Origin: Gnetum montanum
Taxonomy: Eukaryota > Streptophyta > Gnetopsida > Gnetales > Gnetaceae
Length of the DNA: 64,000 nt
Assembly: GCA_015680685.1 (NCBI GenBank)
Contig: MNCI01002192.1
Span: forward strand, 49,007-113,006
Reading direction: 5' to 3'
The notes under the pieces: generated by a model
What the model was told of the DNA's origin: nothing
Database searches by the model: none
What the model saw: only the letters and a program-made list of their open reading frames with translations
Program-made: the position numbers and the translations under genes
Part shown: positions 1 to 12,995 of the stretch, piece by piece
Numbering within the stretch: position 1 is the first letter of the stretch
How the letters are laid out: every line of letters starts with the position of its first letter

Positions 1-400
1 CAAGCAGCCGATTCCTTGACTAGCCGTACACGTCTGTAGACGCTCGTAATCAAGTCGTACTTGAACGCACTAGGAAAGCAGTAAATGAAAGCAATAAATG
101 AAATCACGTGCTGCAAGGTTTATCCAATCAAGTTCGTCTTTATTGCCATACAAAACTTAGGTTCAGGTTACAAGCTGCTCGAATAAAGAGCCGTTCACTC
201 TAGGACTCCTACTGTGGGCACATGGGAAAAAATTCTAACTCTAGAGTAATCAATCTGCCAGAGCTTCACTACACTAGCCAGGATTGGGAAATGAAGGGAG
301 TGCCATCTCTTATTTATAGATATGGCGGCGGGACGCGATATCGCGGTGGCCGCGATATCGCGTACGTGATATCGCGGCACATGCAGGTCGCGTGTCATCA
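1..400 (-). mobile_element. LTR fragment of the GATATC-group gypsy family, cut by the window edge
   Basis: Reads on the minus strand from a TGATGAC terminus at 400 and continues past position 1. In minus-strand order it shows: two perfect 12-bp CGCGATATCGCG palindromes (334-345, 351-362) and a third half-copy; a TATAAATA box near 312-319; a CTTTATT arm (complement at 182-188); and the AATAAAG poly(A) signal (complement at 138-144). It is clearly homologous to the left half of the LTR at 29290-30358. Target duplication cannot be tested because the other end is outside the window. Confidence 0.85.
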
Positions 401-1796
401 ACAACCATCCATGTTGTGATTTCTGTAATAGGCTAATCTATGTGGCTCAAAAGAAGAACTTTCACATGAACCTTTTTACTTATAAATACCTATGTATTCC
501 ATCTTTTCCAAATCAGGTTAGAATTGATATAGAAATTCCTATGACAAGAATTCTTGTAGGCATAAAACATTAGCATCCAAATCTTGTAACTATATTAAAA
601 TGCATGGGTATTGATATTTATGTCAATCCAAGGCCCATGGTGGACATAGCGGTTATTTTTTCTTACTTACTAAGGATCTTTTAAGCATGTTGTATGTTAC
701 AACTTTCATTCTTGTTCTTGGATTTTCCTTCTAAATCATTTCTCTTCATGAGTATCATACTCTTTATCAAAATAAGATTTTGAGTCTCAATGTTATTTTG
801 CCATATGTTTTGATTGTAGGAGAAATTAATATACATCATTGAAAATTATTCTCTTTCATCAACTAATTATCAATTAATACATCAACTAATTCTCCAACTA
901 ATCATCAACTGAACTGATATTGATACATCATTACTACATTATCTAATTTTAGCAATATATAATTACATCATCTAATTTTAATAATATATAATTATATGAT
1001 CAAATTCTCAAGTTATATCATCTAATTCTTAACAACCTTTCTACCCCCCTTAAATACACTGACTTCAACAATGTAACTAATGACATGCCATAGGAATCTT
1101 AATGCTATCTACAAAGGTTATTTTCCCAACAAGGCATGATTAGTTATCCTTATGTTGTTGATTTTTAAGGTGTAGTTTCATAATATCCTTAAATTATTAG
1201 GTACCTTGATGATAAAGCTAACCTTGTCATTGAGTTTAGAAGGATGAAAAATGTTGGAGATGACTATTCATATGTTTAAAAAACTACATCGTATCCTCAA
1301 GTTACACTAAAATTAAATTTTTGAGGATGTTGAGGCACTATGTTGGACAAGGAGTGAAAAATATCTTTTGGGGTTCCTTGGGATAGATCTAACTTCACCA
1401 TTGTCTCTGAAAGGTTGAAATCTGTAGAAAATAGCTCTTCTTTTATTGAAAAAGACTTCTAGAATTAAAAGTTATAGCTTCTAGAGTTTTAAGACATTTG
1501 ATGCAAAAAAAAGAAACAGACTTCCTAGTAGGTCACCCATCCTAGTAATACTCTAAAATGAATATGCTTAATTATAGAATTCTTATCTCACATGCTATGC
1601 ATCAAAATCTATTTTTGAAAATTACTTTTTCATGTTTTTAATTTTAAACTTATGGCTCAATAATGGGAATTTATCAATTGATGAAATTTCAAAATTTTTG
1701 TTAGTTGATAGAAATTTTGAATTTTCTATTTGCTAATGCAAAATTTTTCCATCATGATGGTAGACCATCAGTGCTTGTAATTGCTAAGTTGGATCT
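401..1796. other. No recognisable feature (AT-rich)
   Basis: AT-rich sequence with short simple stretches (for example the TCATCTAATT-like words around 930-1030). No frame reads as a protein I recognise. It is probably very old repeat sequence. Confidence 0.5.
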
Positions 1797-2104
1797 TTAT
1801 GAATGGTGCCATCGGTGCCTACAGTGGCCACTATAGGTCATTATGAATGGTGTTGTTGATGCCCACGATGCTCGGCATGGGCTGTTATGAACAATGTCAT
1901 TGGTGTCTATGATTCCTTACATGGGCCATTATGAATGGTGGCATCGATTTATGTGATGACTAGGATGGACCATTATGAGCAATGCCATCAATGTTTGTGA
2001 GTGTCAAAATGGGCCATTATGGATGGTGTTGTCAATGTTTGTGGATGCCTGAATAGGCTATTCCGGATGGTACCATCGAATAGTAGGTAGCGTGGAAATG
2101 ACTC
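1797..2104 (+). repeat. 44-bp minisatellite, seven diverged units
   Basis: The word TTATGAATGGTG (or variants TTATGAACAATG, TTATGAGCAATG, TTATGGATGGTG, TTCCGGATGGTA) begins at 1797, 1841, 1884, 1929, 1973, 2017 and 2061. That is a period of 43-45 bp across seven units. Most units also carry GGGCCA before the word and a CCATCG or GTCAATG block after it. Confidence 0.85.
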
Positions 2105-4079
2105 TTTCAACACCAAGAAATTTGATGTAAAATGTAGACAAGGATTTTTTCAACATAGACAAGGGTTGGTGTAGGCACGGTGGTGGTTGCAAGACGTAGC
2201 AGTTTGCAGAGGATGGAAAGATGCAACTATGAGGGTTTTCACACTATAGTTCGCTGACAGTAGACAGTGGTATGAGTTCATAGATGGTGACAGTGGGTGA
2301 TTTCAAATTGGTGGATGGAGGTGGTAGACAAATTGATGGTAGGAAACTACACAAACGACATGATAAAAGTAGGCAAGTGGTGGGCATGTGGGTTGCAAGC
2401 GGTGATCATGGTAGGAGTGATGTGGTGATGAAGCATGGCACAATAGGAGCAACATGGTGATGATATGCAACATGACCATATTAACATGGCAAATCCAAAG
2501 TAATAGCTACGCTGCCCTTATTAGGCCAGCGTGGCCCTATGCGAGGCTGCATGGTCCCTATGGGGCAAGTGTGGCCTTGTAGGGCCAACATGCCTTTATG
2601 TTCTAATTATATATATATATATTATATTTTTTCCTTGTTTTTGTATTTTTTTTATTATTATCTTAATATATTTTTTATTACATATATTATTATTATTATT
2701 ATATATTTTTAAACTATGGGGGCCTGGGTTCAAACCCATGACCTACTTTTTTTAAAACTTTTATTATTATTTTATTCCACCTTGCCTTGGTGGTTGTCAT
2801 GGTGGGTCAACCAATGACAAGGCAAAGGTTTGGTGTCAACAAACAACAATTCTAGGTTGATTCCTAACACTAAAATTTTGACATTTTTTTAAAATAATAA
2901 TTTAATAACTTTAATAATCTAATATTATTTTAATGCATGCATAACAAGAAACTTTAAATAATGATATCTCCCAAATCGTAACTCTGATCGAGATGAAATT
3001 TGTACCATTAGAACTATCTCAATGAGTACTATGCATCAGACATAGTCTTAGGGTTCAAAAATGAATTTGAATTTTCAAAATTTTAAAAGGTCCACTAACT
3101 TATTCTATGAAACCAACATTATTGAGTTGACATATGGATGAACTGATAACTTATAAATGACTCTAAGTTACTTAGGATAATGAGTTTCAACAAAACAAGA
3201 TTAATTCAGGTCATGGTTACTGACTTTTTTTGGGAAAAACTTAACAATGACTTTGATAAATTAATATTTATAGCATTAAGATGGATAATAATTACCTAGA
3301 TCGGTGTATTCTTGTCTTACCAATATCTCTTGCAATTGATGAATCTTGATCAGATGTAATTTGATCTTTGTTTGTCAATGATATCCATGAAAGAATTTTA
3401 TTGGTCAATGATCCATGATTCTTTTTAGTTCATGGCTTCATGGTTCATCATTAGGTTGTAGTCAGCTCATGGTTTTGAATGGCCCTTGAGTTATGGCTTG
3501 TTACAATATCAATTATGACATCCCATCCCTAGATGTCATAGCAAACATCAAATATACAATATATTAGACATTATGCATATGAATAAAATATACCAAATGC
3601 AAAATATATGTGATATATGACATTATGTATAAAGGAAATAAAGGAAAAATGTATAAAGAGAAAGAACAGAATGCTTTTTTGATATGGAATAGCATATTTG
3701 GATTATGCTCTAAGAGTGTTCTATGGGGTTTTCTTTCTTTGGCATATATCCCTTAGAGGAAATCCAACACTACCACCATGGTTAGGTTTATAACTTGACC
3801 AAAAGTGATGGTTAGTCCATTTCCTATCCTGCTTCACTCAGCTCTCATGACATGCTTGTATCGGCTCCACCATTCCATGCTTAACATAACCTCTATGCCT
3901 AGGTGTAAATGCCTTAGGTCAAACCCTCAAAGATCACCTTGAGAGACATGTTTGTTATTCCAACATGCCCTTTCAAGACTTAATTACAACTACCCTTTCA
4001 GGTCTTGTTATGATAACAATAACACTTGTTATGAAGAGGCACAATCTTCATTAAGCAGCAACATCATCTAGAAATGGGA
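2105..4079. other. No gene seen; diverged repeat-like sequence
   Basis: 2150-2600 is G/T-rich with a locally GC-rich patch of GGCC-containing words (2510-2600). 2610-2700 is low-complexity AT. A GGTTCAAACCC word near 2728 resembles a Pol III B box but has no partner. From about 3516 the sequence TGACATCCCATCCC resembles the start of some gypsy LTRs and precedes the pol remnant at 4080, but a matching second LTR was not found. Confidence 0.4.
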
Positions 4080-5535
4080 ATGTGACAATGTGGACAATAT
4101 AACTGTTAAGTCCAAAATGGCTAATCACCATGTGCATGACCATGACCTTGTGTTGAAATGATGTCTCAACTAGGAGATTAGGATTAATCCCAAGAAGTGT
4201 CTATTTGGTTTCAAAAATGATAAGATGCTTTGCTTTGTAGTATCTAAAGTAGGAATATGTGTCAATCCTAATAAGGTTAAGGCCATATCCAACTTGGTAG
4301 CATGGAATAACCTTCAGGAGCTTTGACGACTACAAGGTAGATGAAAATTTATCCGTAGGTTAATTACAACCCATGCAACACTTTCTTCAGAAGGGAGTCT
4401 ACTATGAGTGGGTAGCTCAATGTCAAAAATCTTTTAAAAACCTTAAGCAAGAGTTGTCATAACTACCCATGGTCTATCCACTACAAAGAAATAAATCTTT
4501 TTACATCTACCTTACTATCTTTGACACATCCATTTCTTATCTACTCTATCAAAAATGAGATGATGAAGCTGAGTTACTTGTATACTACCTACATCATGCA
4601 TTAATTATCTATGAGACCTGATACACCGAAGTGAAGAAGTATTATCTAATCCTAGTTTTCTCATTTAAGTGGAGATACTACCTCTTTAAGAGCCAAGTCC
4701 ATGTCATTTGCAAGGATAACATGCTTAGAGCCATAATGACCACTATCTATGAGAGTAGGCATATAGCCCATTGGAAAGCCATAACAGCTATGTTTGACCT
4801 CCATTACATCTCCCAAGCCTTGACGAAAGGTTAAGATATAGCTACACAACTTACCATTTTCGTAGTAGAAGACCATGTAGCCATTAACCCTGAATTCCTA
4901 GATGAACATGTCAACATTGTGAGTGAAGTACTTGAGGGCTATGAGGCAAGTATACACTTTGATGAAGCTTTAACTATCCATGGTTCCAATGTTGCTACCA
5001 TCATAACATCACCTTCTAGTGAAATCCAATGCTTCTCCTATTTTTTTTAGTTCCCATATACCAACAATGTGATGGAGCATGAAGGATTGATTAGGGAAAT
5101 GATGGTAGCTCATGATTAAGGAATCAAACACCTAATGATAAAAGGTTATTATGGATCTAAATTTATTTTACCTATTAAATTGTAGGTTCCATCACTTAGG
5201 ATGGTCCTATTGGACTTCATCAATAACAATTAGAACAAGGAGCTACATATCATTGACCTAGACTAGGTGGAACAGACACTTACTTACATTAAATAGTACT
5301 AAGAGAGGTAGAAGCAACAACATCACCATGACCTAAACAAAAGAAAAATCAAGAAAGGAGACTTGATCCTTAAGGTTATTCATGAGCATGCGAACAAGTT
5401 CTCAACCAACTAAAAAGGGCCTTTCTTGGTCATCAAGGCCTATGGCAATGGAGCCTTCAAAGTAACAAGCATGGATGGAAATGAATTGGCTAATCTAGTC
5501 AACCATTCCTATCTGAAGTTTTATTACATCTAACA
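4080..5535 (+). pseudogene. Ty3/gypsy Tat-type pol remnant: RT end, RNase H, second RNase H, integrase C-terminus
   Basis: Frames broken by stops still read, in order, as the end of a reverse transcriptase (NPKKCLFGF, then VNPNKVKAI), a retroviral-type RNase H (HVICKDNMLRAIM, FDLHYISQALTKG at 4700-4835), and a second RNase H-like block (FPYTNNVMEHEG at about 5054-5090, GIKHLMIKG at about 5120). Last comes the integrase tail (KKGDLILKV, KGPFLVIKAYGNGAFKV, GNELANLVNHSYLKFYY at 5340-5530). The order RT-RH-second RH-integrase is characteristic of the Tat/Ogre lineage. The catalytic integrase core is missing between about 5170 and 5290. Dead copy; the LTRs were not recognised. Confidence 0.8.
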
Positions 5536-7329
5536 TAATCTTCCTTACAGGTACAAAACCAACACTTAACATTGAGGACCATCACACCAAATAACAAATG
5601 AGCTTACACATGCTCACTCTATCTTGCTCTCTATTTTTCATAATGAATGAACTTTAAGGTTTGTAAATCTAATGTACATTGCAAAAATCTCTCTATGATG
5701 TAATGATAATGACCTATTGTGACTTGGCATGCTAGTTGTCTTATGTGGTCCTATACATTGTATTGTAACAACATGTTTTTTTTTTGTATTTTTTCTTGTC
5801 CTCTTGGAGTTGTGCTCATAGGATGAAGGTTGAAGGTTCACCTCATCATGGCAGAAATTCACCACATGCCTTCGATGCACAAGATTTGATAAGCTTGTTC
5901 TGCCATACCAAGATTGCGTGTTTCAAATCATTTTTATTACCATTCCTTAAACCTAATCTCATAGCCTTATTATGACCTTCCTGGACTTGAACAACAATTA
6001 TGATCTACGTTTGACACTCATGCATTATGACCATGTGATGTTTCCTTTGTCATGCTCCACCTTCAAGTTCATTGAATGTAACACATATCATTCAATAGGA
6101 AAACCAAATCAAAACCTATCCTTGGTAATGAAATCCAATGAAGGTTTCACCCTGAAAAACAAATGGGGAAGTAAATTACCAAGAAGCTAAAAGATTAATG
6201 AAGACCAAAAGAGAAATCAATGGCTCCAAATAAGGAAAGGGAGAAGCCTAATGGCCAAAGAAACCTTTGAGTGAGATGTTGGTTCCTCAAACACATTACC
6301 GAGTAACCAACACTTCAAAGCAAGAAGTGCAAAGACTCCATCGATTAGCATAAAATGTCACTGCCATAGTCATAATCATAATCATGATGTCAATATTTAG
6401 AACTCGTTATTAACCTTGTGACCATTTCCTCATGACTAAATATATCCTTTAACCTATATCACCTTGTTGTAACCCTATCCCATCATCATAAGCACTCTTT
6501 GGTGTGGTTGGGCACTATAGAATCAAACGTGGAGAGCAAATGTTGGTGATGGACCTATAGTGGTGTTTTGTATTCTTTGTCAATGACTATTGGGTCAATC
6601 CTCCAAACATCAACAAAGAGGTGCCAATGAAACATAACTAAGAAAATGCATGTTGCAACCTTTTTTAACATTATAACCTTCACCCCTATACTTGAGGATA
6701 GATTTTTATTGTAAAAATTATGAGGTTGGAAGCCCCATAAGTTGTCATAGCCTCAATTTTTAAGTGGAAAAAGTTATGTCATATCTATATGTGGGATTGG
6801 GAAGGATAAAAATGCCTTGGAAATTGTCAAATTTGGCATTTTCATGGGTTTTATGTTGGCCATAGCCTCAACTATGTTGGAACGATCCTACACCAAATGT
6901 TGGGGTTGTTGTGTTTTCATATTTCTAGCAATGGCCAGCATAGTTCTCATTACCTATAGTGTGGATGTCACAAGATCAATGTTGGAGTTGTTGGGGGGTT
7001 TTTGCTTCACAAAAGCCAACATTTTAGTGGTTGGGGTTTTAGTTTTCCAGCAATCTCAACGTTGGTCCAACAATTTCAATATGGATTCCCTAATGCAAGT
7101 GTTGTTCCCATAAGGACAATGTAAATGGATGAAGCCAATGTAGTTGGAAAATTTTGTTTACTATTTATGGTATCTAGCATGGTTTTAATGGCCTAGGTGC
7201 ATCAAAACTTTTCATAAATGAAAAAAATACATTGGAAATTATGGTCTTGCACAATTACAAATTAAACCAATCTTTCAACAATCATGGCAAAAATTTGCAA
7301 CCCAAAAACTAGTAAACATGAGACCTATA
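5536..7329. other. No gene seen; probable 3' region of the preceding element
   Basis: The stretch following the Tat pol remnant has no recognisable protein. A 98-codon open frame at 6817-7113 is Trp/Cys-poor hydrophobic sequence in a GTTGG/CCAAC-rich stretch and does not resemble a known family. I regard it as chance. Confidence 0.4.
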
Positions 7330-9990
7330 AGAACAAATTTCAAACACTTTTTATATATCCAATAACCCATTTTGTGCATAAAAGAATCATATTTTCTATA
7401 CCACTTCCTAGGAGCCTATTTTAAACCATATAATATTTTCCTCAAGAAACACACATAATGAAGTTTATTTTGATCAACAAATCCTTCTAGTTGATGCATA
7501 TAGATTTCTTTATTTAAATCACCATGTAGAAAAGTTGTTTTAGCGTCTAACTGTTCTGACTCCAAATCTAGACAAGCAACCAATGAAAGAACAATCTGAA
7601 TAGAAGAATGCTTAACAACTAGAGAAATATTTTCTATAAAATAAGTTCCTAGTTTTTGATCATACCCTTTAGCTAGAAATCTAGCTTTATAAAGCCCCCC
7701 ACCCCCCATTTACCTTACAAATTCATCTATTTTGAAGTGCTTTACGTCCCTTGGGTAATTCCACCAATTCCTAAGTTTTGTTTTGCTGGAGTGAATTTCA
7801 TTCCATTTTCATAGCTTCCTTCCATTTTACTACATTAGGACTTGCAATAACTTCTTTTACTATTGTAGGTTCACCACGATCTGTATAAAGACTATAATCA
7901 TTAAATCTAGTAGGAGGACATATTATTCTACTTGAATGTCTTATCCCATTGATGTATCTTCTGCAAGATTTTTCTCCTCATCAATTTCTTTCTCCTCATC
8001 CTTTTTCAAAAATTCTGGCGTGTTTTGAATTGCCACTTGCTCTTGTATTATATCTTCTTTAGGCTACAAAACAAATCTAGGAACCTACTATGTAACTGAA
8101 TCAGAAACCTTATTCTTTTGAAAATCATAAAACATTACATTTTTTTTGAAATTTTACATCTCATGACCTTGCAAATTGCTTTGCCTCAAGATCCCATAAT
8201 TTGAAACCCAATTCATCACTACCACCCACAAAAATACATCTGTTTGATTTATCATCAAATTTAGATCTATTTTCCTTTTGTATATGCATATAAGCGACAC
8301 ATCTAAAAACTTTTAAATGATTATAAGAAACATGTCTCCCACTCCACAAAGACTCTGGTACTTCATTATTTAAAGAGGAATGTGGTGATCTATTAATTAA
8401 ATAGGCAGTAGTCATAATAGCCTTAGCCCAAAAAATTTTAAACAAACCTACACCAACAATCTTAGATCTTGCATGTTCAACCAGCATTCTATTGCATTTT
8501 TTTGCTATTGCATTTTCTTATGGAGTTTTAGGAGAAGGACGAATATGCCAAATTACTTTTTCTTTGCAAAACTCATTGAATGAATTTGAAGTGTATTAAC
8601 AACCATTATTAGTGAGCAAACATTTCAACTTTAAACCTATTTTTGTCTCTATTTTAGCAACAAAAGAATTAAAAATATTTAAAATGGCATCCTTGGACTT
8701 TATTGGAAATACCCATACTTTCTGTGTATGATCATCAATGAAGGTAACAAAATATAGTGAACCACCTAATGATGATAAACAAGTTCCAATTTATTAGCTC
8801 ATCTACTTCTCGTATTTCTAAGAAAATTCACCCTTTTTGATTTACCAACAACACAATCTTTGCAAAATACTATGCAACTTACTACAAATTTGGAAATACA
8901 AGAATGAGATTGAAGTACCTTCAAATTAGAATACCTAATATAGTCTAACTATTTATGCCATAAATTAATATCTACCCCTATACCCAAATCATCAAGTTGA
9001 GAAATAGAAATCATCCTTTTAAAAATTTTAGAAACATGCCTAACATTATTAAGAGTGATTTTAGGCAAACCAAGCTACTAAAAAATAACACTTCCTATAC
9101 CAGTAATTTTTAAAGGGATACTATTACCATCATAAATCACCTGATGAAATTGGCTGATAGGAAGTAAAAATAGATTGATTAGGGTAAGTATGAAATGAGA
9201 CTCTTGTGTCTATAATTCAAACATCTTTTGCATTGTTTAAAGAAAATATTATACATGATTTAGATACAATAAAATCAAAAGCAAGCTCATGCTCTACATT
9301 ACTTTATAATTTTTCTAACTTTGTTATTTCCTTTTATTGCAATGATGTTTTCCACACTTTGTAATCACTGAAGTCCCTCTTCATGTGACCAATTTTATGG
9401 GAAAACTAGCATTCAATCCTACATTTAGAAGTTCCTCTACTTTTACTCCTTTCCCTACTCTAATTAGGTCCCTTGGTTTGATCATGGTTATTAGATCTAC
9501 CTCTATTTAATACTATAAAAGCATTACTTGATGATTGACCTTGTCCTTCAAGCAAACTTTTCTCTACATCTTGAAGAGTAGAAACTACACCATCAAAATA
9601 AATATTATTGGTACTCATAGAGGTAGTAAGAGCTGTAATAATTGTATTTCAAGATTTAGGTAAAGAATTTAAAATAGCATAACATCACTAGCTTTGGAAT
9701 AATTACATTATATTCTTCAAATTTAACATAAGTAGCCATCATATCATGTAGATGATCTTGCAAAGAAACACCTTCTTTAATCTTTGCATTAAAAACCTTT
9801 TGATAAATATGAAAGTAATTTAAACCTAAAGCTTTGTCAAAGCTATTTTTCAACTTTACCCAAAAAACATGAGGATTTGTTTTGTTAGAACTAAAATTCC
9901 ATTGCTCAAATAGGAATGGATTAGCATTAGTGCTTTTTCTTGCAACCTTTTTCAATCATCATCTCACATCCATGCAAGTTTAGAAGCTTG
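7330..9990 (-). pseudogene. Ty1/copia polyprotein remnant (gag, integrase end, first half of RT)
   Basis: Minus-strand reading gives, from high to low coordinate: a copia gag segment (9955-9656, motif HDMMATYVKFEEYNV region), a damaged zinc knuckle (about 9420-9340, with GHMKRDF), the integrase C-terminal part (8487-8161, NRSPHSSLNNEVPESLW, then HLKVFRCVAY), and the start of reverse transcriptase (7709-7330, KARFLAKGYDQ, LDAKTTFLHGDLNKEIYM, KILYGLK). This order is diagnostic of Ty1/copia. The rest of RT, with its YVDD motif, and RNase H are absent, so the 3' end was lost. No LTR pair was identified. Multiple stops and frameshifts show it is dead. Confidence 0.85.
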
Positions 9991-12480
9991 AAGGACGTAA
10001 ATTACAAAAAAATTGCTTTTCAATGATTCAAAGGTAAAGATGCAAATACCTTAATCTTATTATGTCAATTGATTTATTACCATTAGAAGTAGAATCCTAG
10101 TTTCCATTCATTATATCCACTCATAGCTTACATATCTCAAGGTAAGAAAAATTATCAAAAGAAATTCCTGAGGATTTGAAAGAATGGGATTGGTATTTTT
10201 AAGGAATGTAATGGTTGAAAAAATGAAATATCTATTGAGAGCATGTACAACAAAATCCTAAACACATTCGGCAACTAGTCAAGTAGAAGGTTTTAACATA
10301 AATATGGTCTAATGTAGAAGGAAAGAGAAAATTTTATTTATATCATATTTCATCTAATAAAATCAATATTTCACAATATCCTAAGATGTAAGGACATGGC
10401 AATGTAGGGACACATTCCAAAATGTATTTATGGATAGCATGATTTTTTGGGAACATTATGGAAATGTAACTAGGATTTGAGGAAAAATAGCTTTCTCTAA
10501 GATTATGTACATGGAATTATTTTTTGGAGCACCAAAGATTATGCATAAATTTATTACATACTATGATTATTTGGCAAGATATTTCCATTTTTTACATTAT
10601 TATTTCAACAACAAAGCATTTTTTAAATGTTTTTAAAGGAAGAAAATAGTTCTATATTGTGTATAAATTATGTTTTGGGTCATCATAGGTGTATACCACA
10701 TTCTACCTACATTCCAAAATTCTTTGGGATGTGTTTTCATCCTTAGGATGTCCCAAACTTGAAATATTTGATGGGGTGACATCTTTGCATAACATAGAAT
10801 AAGCAAGATGCATAAGCTTACTATCTCTCAACTACTATTCTAATCAAGTATCAAAATGCTATGAACAAGCTTTACTTAAGTTTTCATCATCTTAGAATTA
10901 AAAGTGGAAGATAGATTTGACTCCCTCAAGAAGAACACATTTGTAGATTGTGCACATTAGGATTCTTGGAAGATGATTTATATGTATTTATTTCTTATGT
11001 TGTCACTATCCATTTGAAACAATGCTTGTTAATTTGTCAAACTTATCTTTATTTTTTCATGAAAATATAATATTTATCCAATAAATCGTATGGATCTTCA
11101 AACATAATAAATCTTCATTTCATTTTATTTTAGATATTTTACATGCGACAAACCCAACATATGAAATGCCATCTCAAAATCTCACAGCATATGAGTGAAA
11201 GATAGAATATTACAATTCCAAATTTCATTGATTTGTTCTAAATGTTATCAATGATACATGGTAATTTTATTATGATGTTTTCAAAACACATAGCATTTAT
11301 ATTCTAATATTTAATATATTTTAGATGGCCTATGAAAATAACAGAATTTAAGTAAAGTATGATCAACTTAAATTTTTTACATATTACAAAGAATAGTAGT
11401 CCAAACAATAAATATCTTTTGGAAGATAAAAGCTTGGAAACCAAGGAAACATTACCCTTTATTGAAAATAAACTATATAGGTTATTTTTATTATTTGAAA
11501 ATTATGTATTAAATTGAAATTAAAATTTTGTTAGTGTAAAGAATCTGTCAAATAAATTAATTTGTGCATAATACATTAAGTTCAATAGATTCTAAGTCCA
11601 ATAATCATATAACTTAAAATTTTCTTAGAAGAAAGATAGATTGATATTTCACGAGAGGATTTTTTTTTTCTTTTGCTAAAGAGATTGAGTAATGTACCTA
11701 AAAATTTTGAAAGTTTCAACATAGTAGCATCATCATGCAAGGTAAGCAATAAGAAAAGCTTTCAACTGTAGCTATTGTCAAAGAAATATTAATTGTAGAG
11801 TAAGGATTTATGGTTATTAAATTAGAATTAGTGGATAAAATTTATGAATGAAATAAAGAAATTATTGAAACATTAATGACCCTTAAATAAAAGATAAGAG
11901 AAAAATGCTAAACTAAGGAAGACTCTTATGATGTATTATTTGTTTAGTTAAGGACTCTTTGGGAAATTTTATGCAAGTTGAAAAGATAAATGAGTGTAAG
12001 TAGTAAATTTAGATAAAAATTCATCATTGACATGGTTGTGTCTTTCTTATTATTTGTTATTTTATCCTTAGGGAAGCTACACTATAATATTGCAAAGTTG
12101 TCTAAAGATTTTTCATTCCAAGATTTGGAAAAATCATATTGTAGAATTTATTTAAAATTAGTAGCTTTTATTTTTTGGGATTTTAATGTAACTAGTTAAT
12201 AGCAAGATGAAATTCATGGTATAGACATTACTTATAACAATTAGTCTTAACATTCTATATATAGTAATATTAATAAAAGGGGATAATAATTCTTGTACTA
12301 TAGAAAGACTTTAAATCTTCTCATTTGCAATACGTTCATTAAGTTTTTCAAGTCTACATTGTAACACTCCTTAACTAAGCATCCTTGATAAATAATTTAT
12401 GTGACTCAAACCTATGTCTTAAACCTTGTTGAAATCCTTTATTAGTAGTGGTAACAATGATTAGCAAAGAATGTGACATT
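9991..12480. other. No recognisable feature (AT-rich)
   Basis: About 2.5 kb with no coding signature on either strand and no clear terminal repeats. The part next to 9990 may be the leader and 5' LTR of the copia remnant, but nothing in it can be matched. Confidence 0.45.
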
Positions 12481-12663
12481 GTGTGACATGTATAGTTGGT
12501 ATTATTAGTGTGGTATTATGTGATACATGTAGTTGGCATTATTCATTTGAAGTATGGTATTATTAGTATGGTGTTATGTGATACATGTAGTTAGCATTGT
12601 TGGTTTGAAGTGTAGTATTATTAGTGTGATGTTGTGTGACACATGTACTTGGTATTGCTTTTG
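12481..12663 (+). repeat. 58-bp minisatellite, about three units
   Basis: The word GTGATACATGTAGTT begins at 12520 and 12578 and in the variant GTGACACATGTACTT at 12636, so the period is 58 bp. Each unit also holds GTATTATTAGTGTG. A shortened first unit starts at 12481. Confidence 0.8.
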
Positions 12664-12954
12664 GTTATACTAAATGTTTTGAAGTAATTTGTTAGTTTTC
12701 ATTCTTTTATTATTTTTACTTTAATTATATATATTTTTATTTTAGTATTAAACTTATGTGTACTAACCATGTGAGGTTGTGTAGTTAGGTACCTTTAATC
12801 AACAAATTGATAGCATAGAATGAGATTAGTTAGCATAGAATGAGATTAGGTGAGTTGTCAAGTTAATTTATAGTTAAGTTTTGTACTCACAACAAGAAGT
12901 CTCAAGTTAGTTCTAGAAGTTTCATGATAGTAGAGAAGTAAGACTTTGTGGTTT

Positions 12955-12990
12955 GATGGGAGTGTTAGAATACAAAATAATTATAATATA
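12955..12990 (-). mobile_element. SINE-like repeat, 3' part (split by element B)
   Basis: The segment AGTGTTAGAATAC...ATAATTATAATATA matches the tail of the SINE-like copy at 33409-33562. The remainder of this copy lies beyond element B at 28606-28722, so B inserted into an existing SINE-like repeat. Confidence 0.65.
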
Positions 12991-12995
12991 GGTAT

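Noticed and set aside
334-377. Palindromic GATATC cluster as a CRISPR array or replication origin
   Set aside because: Copies are few, unspaced and located in LTR promoters of a plant nuclear sequence; the LTR explanation is sufficient.
2712-2745. GGTTCAAACCC word as the B box of a tRNA gene or SINE
   Set aside because: No A box at the right distance on either strand and no cloverleaf-like pairing.
6817-7113. 98-codon hydrophobic open frame as a small membrane protein gene
   Set aside because: No signal-peptide logic, no family resemblance, no promoter or splice context, and it lies between transposon remnants.
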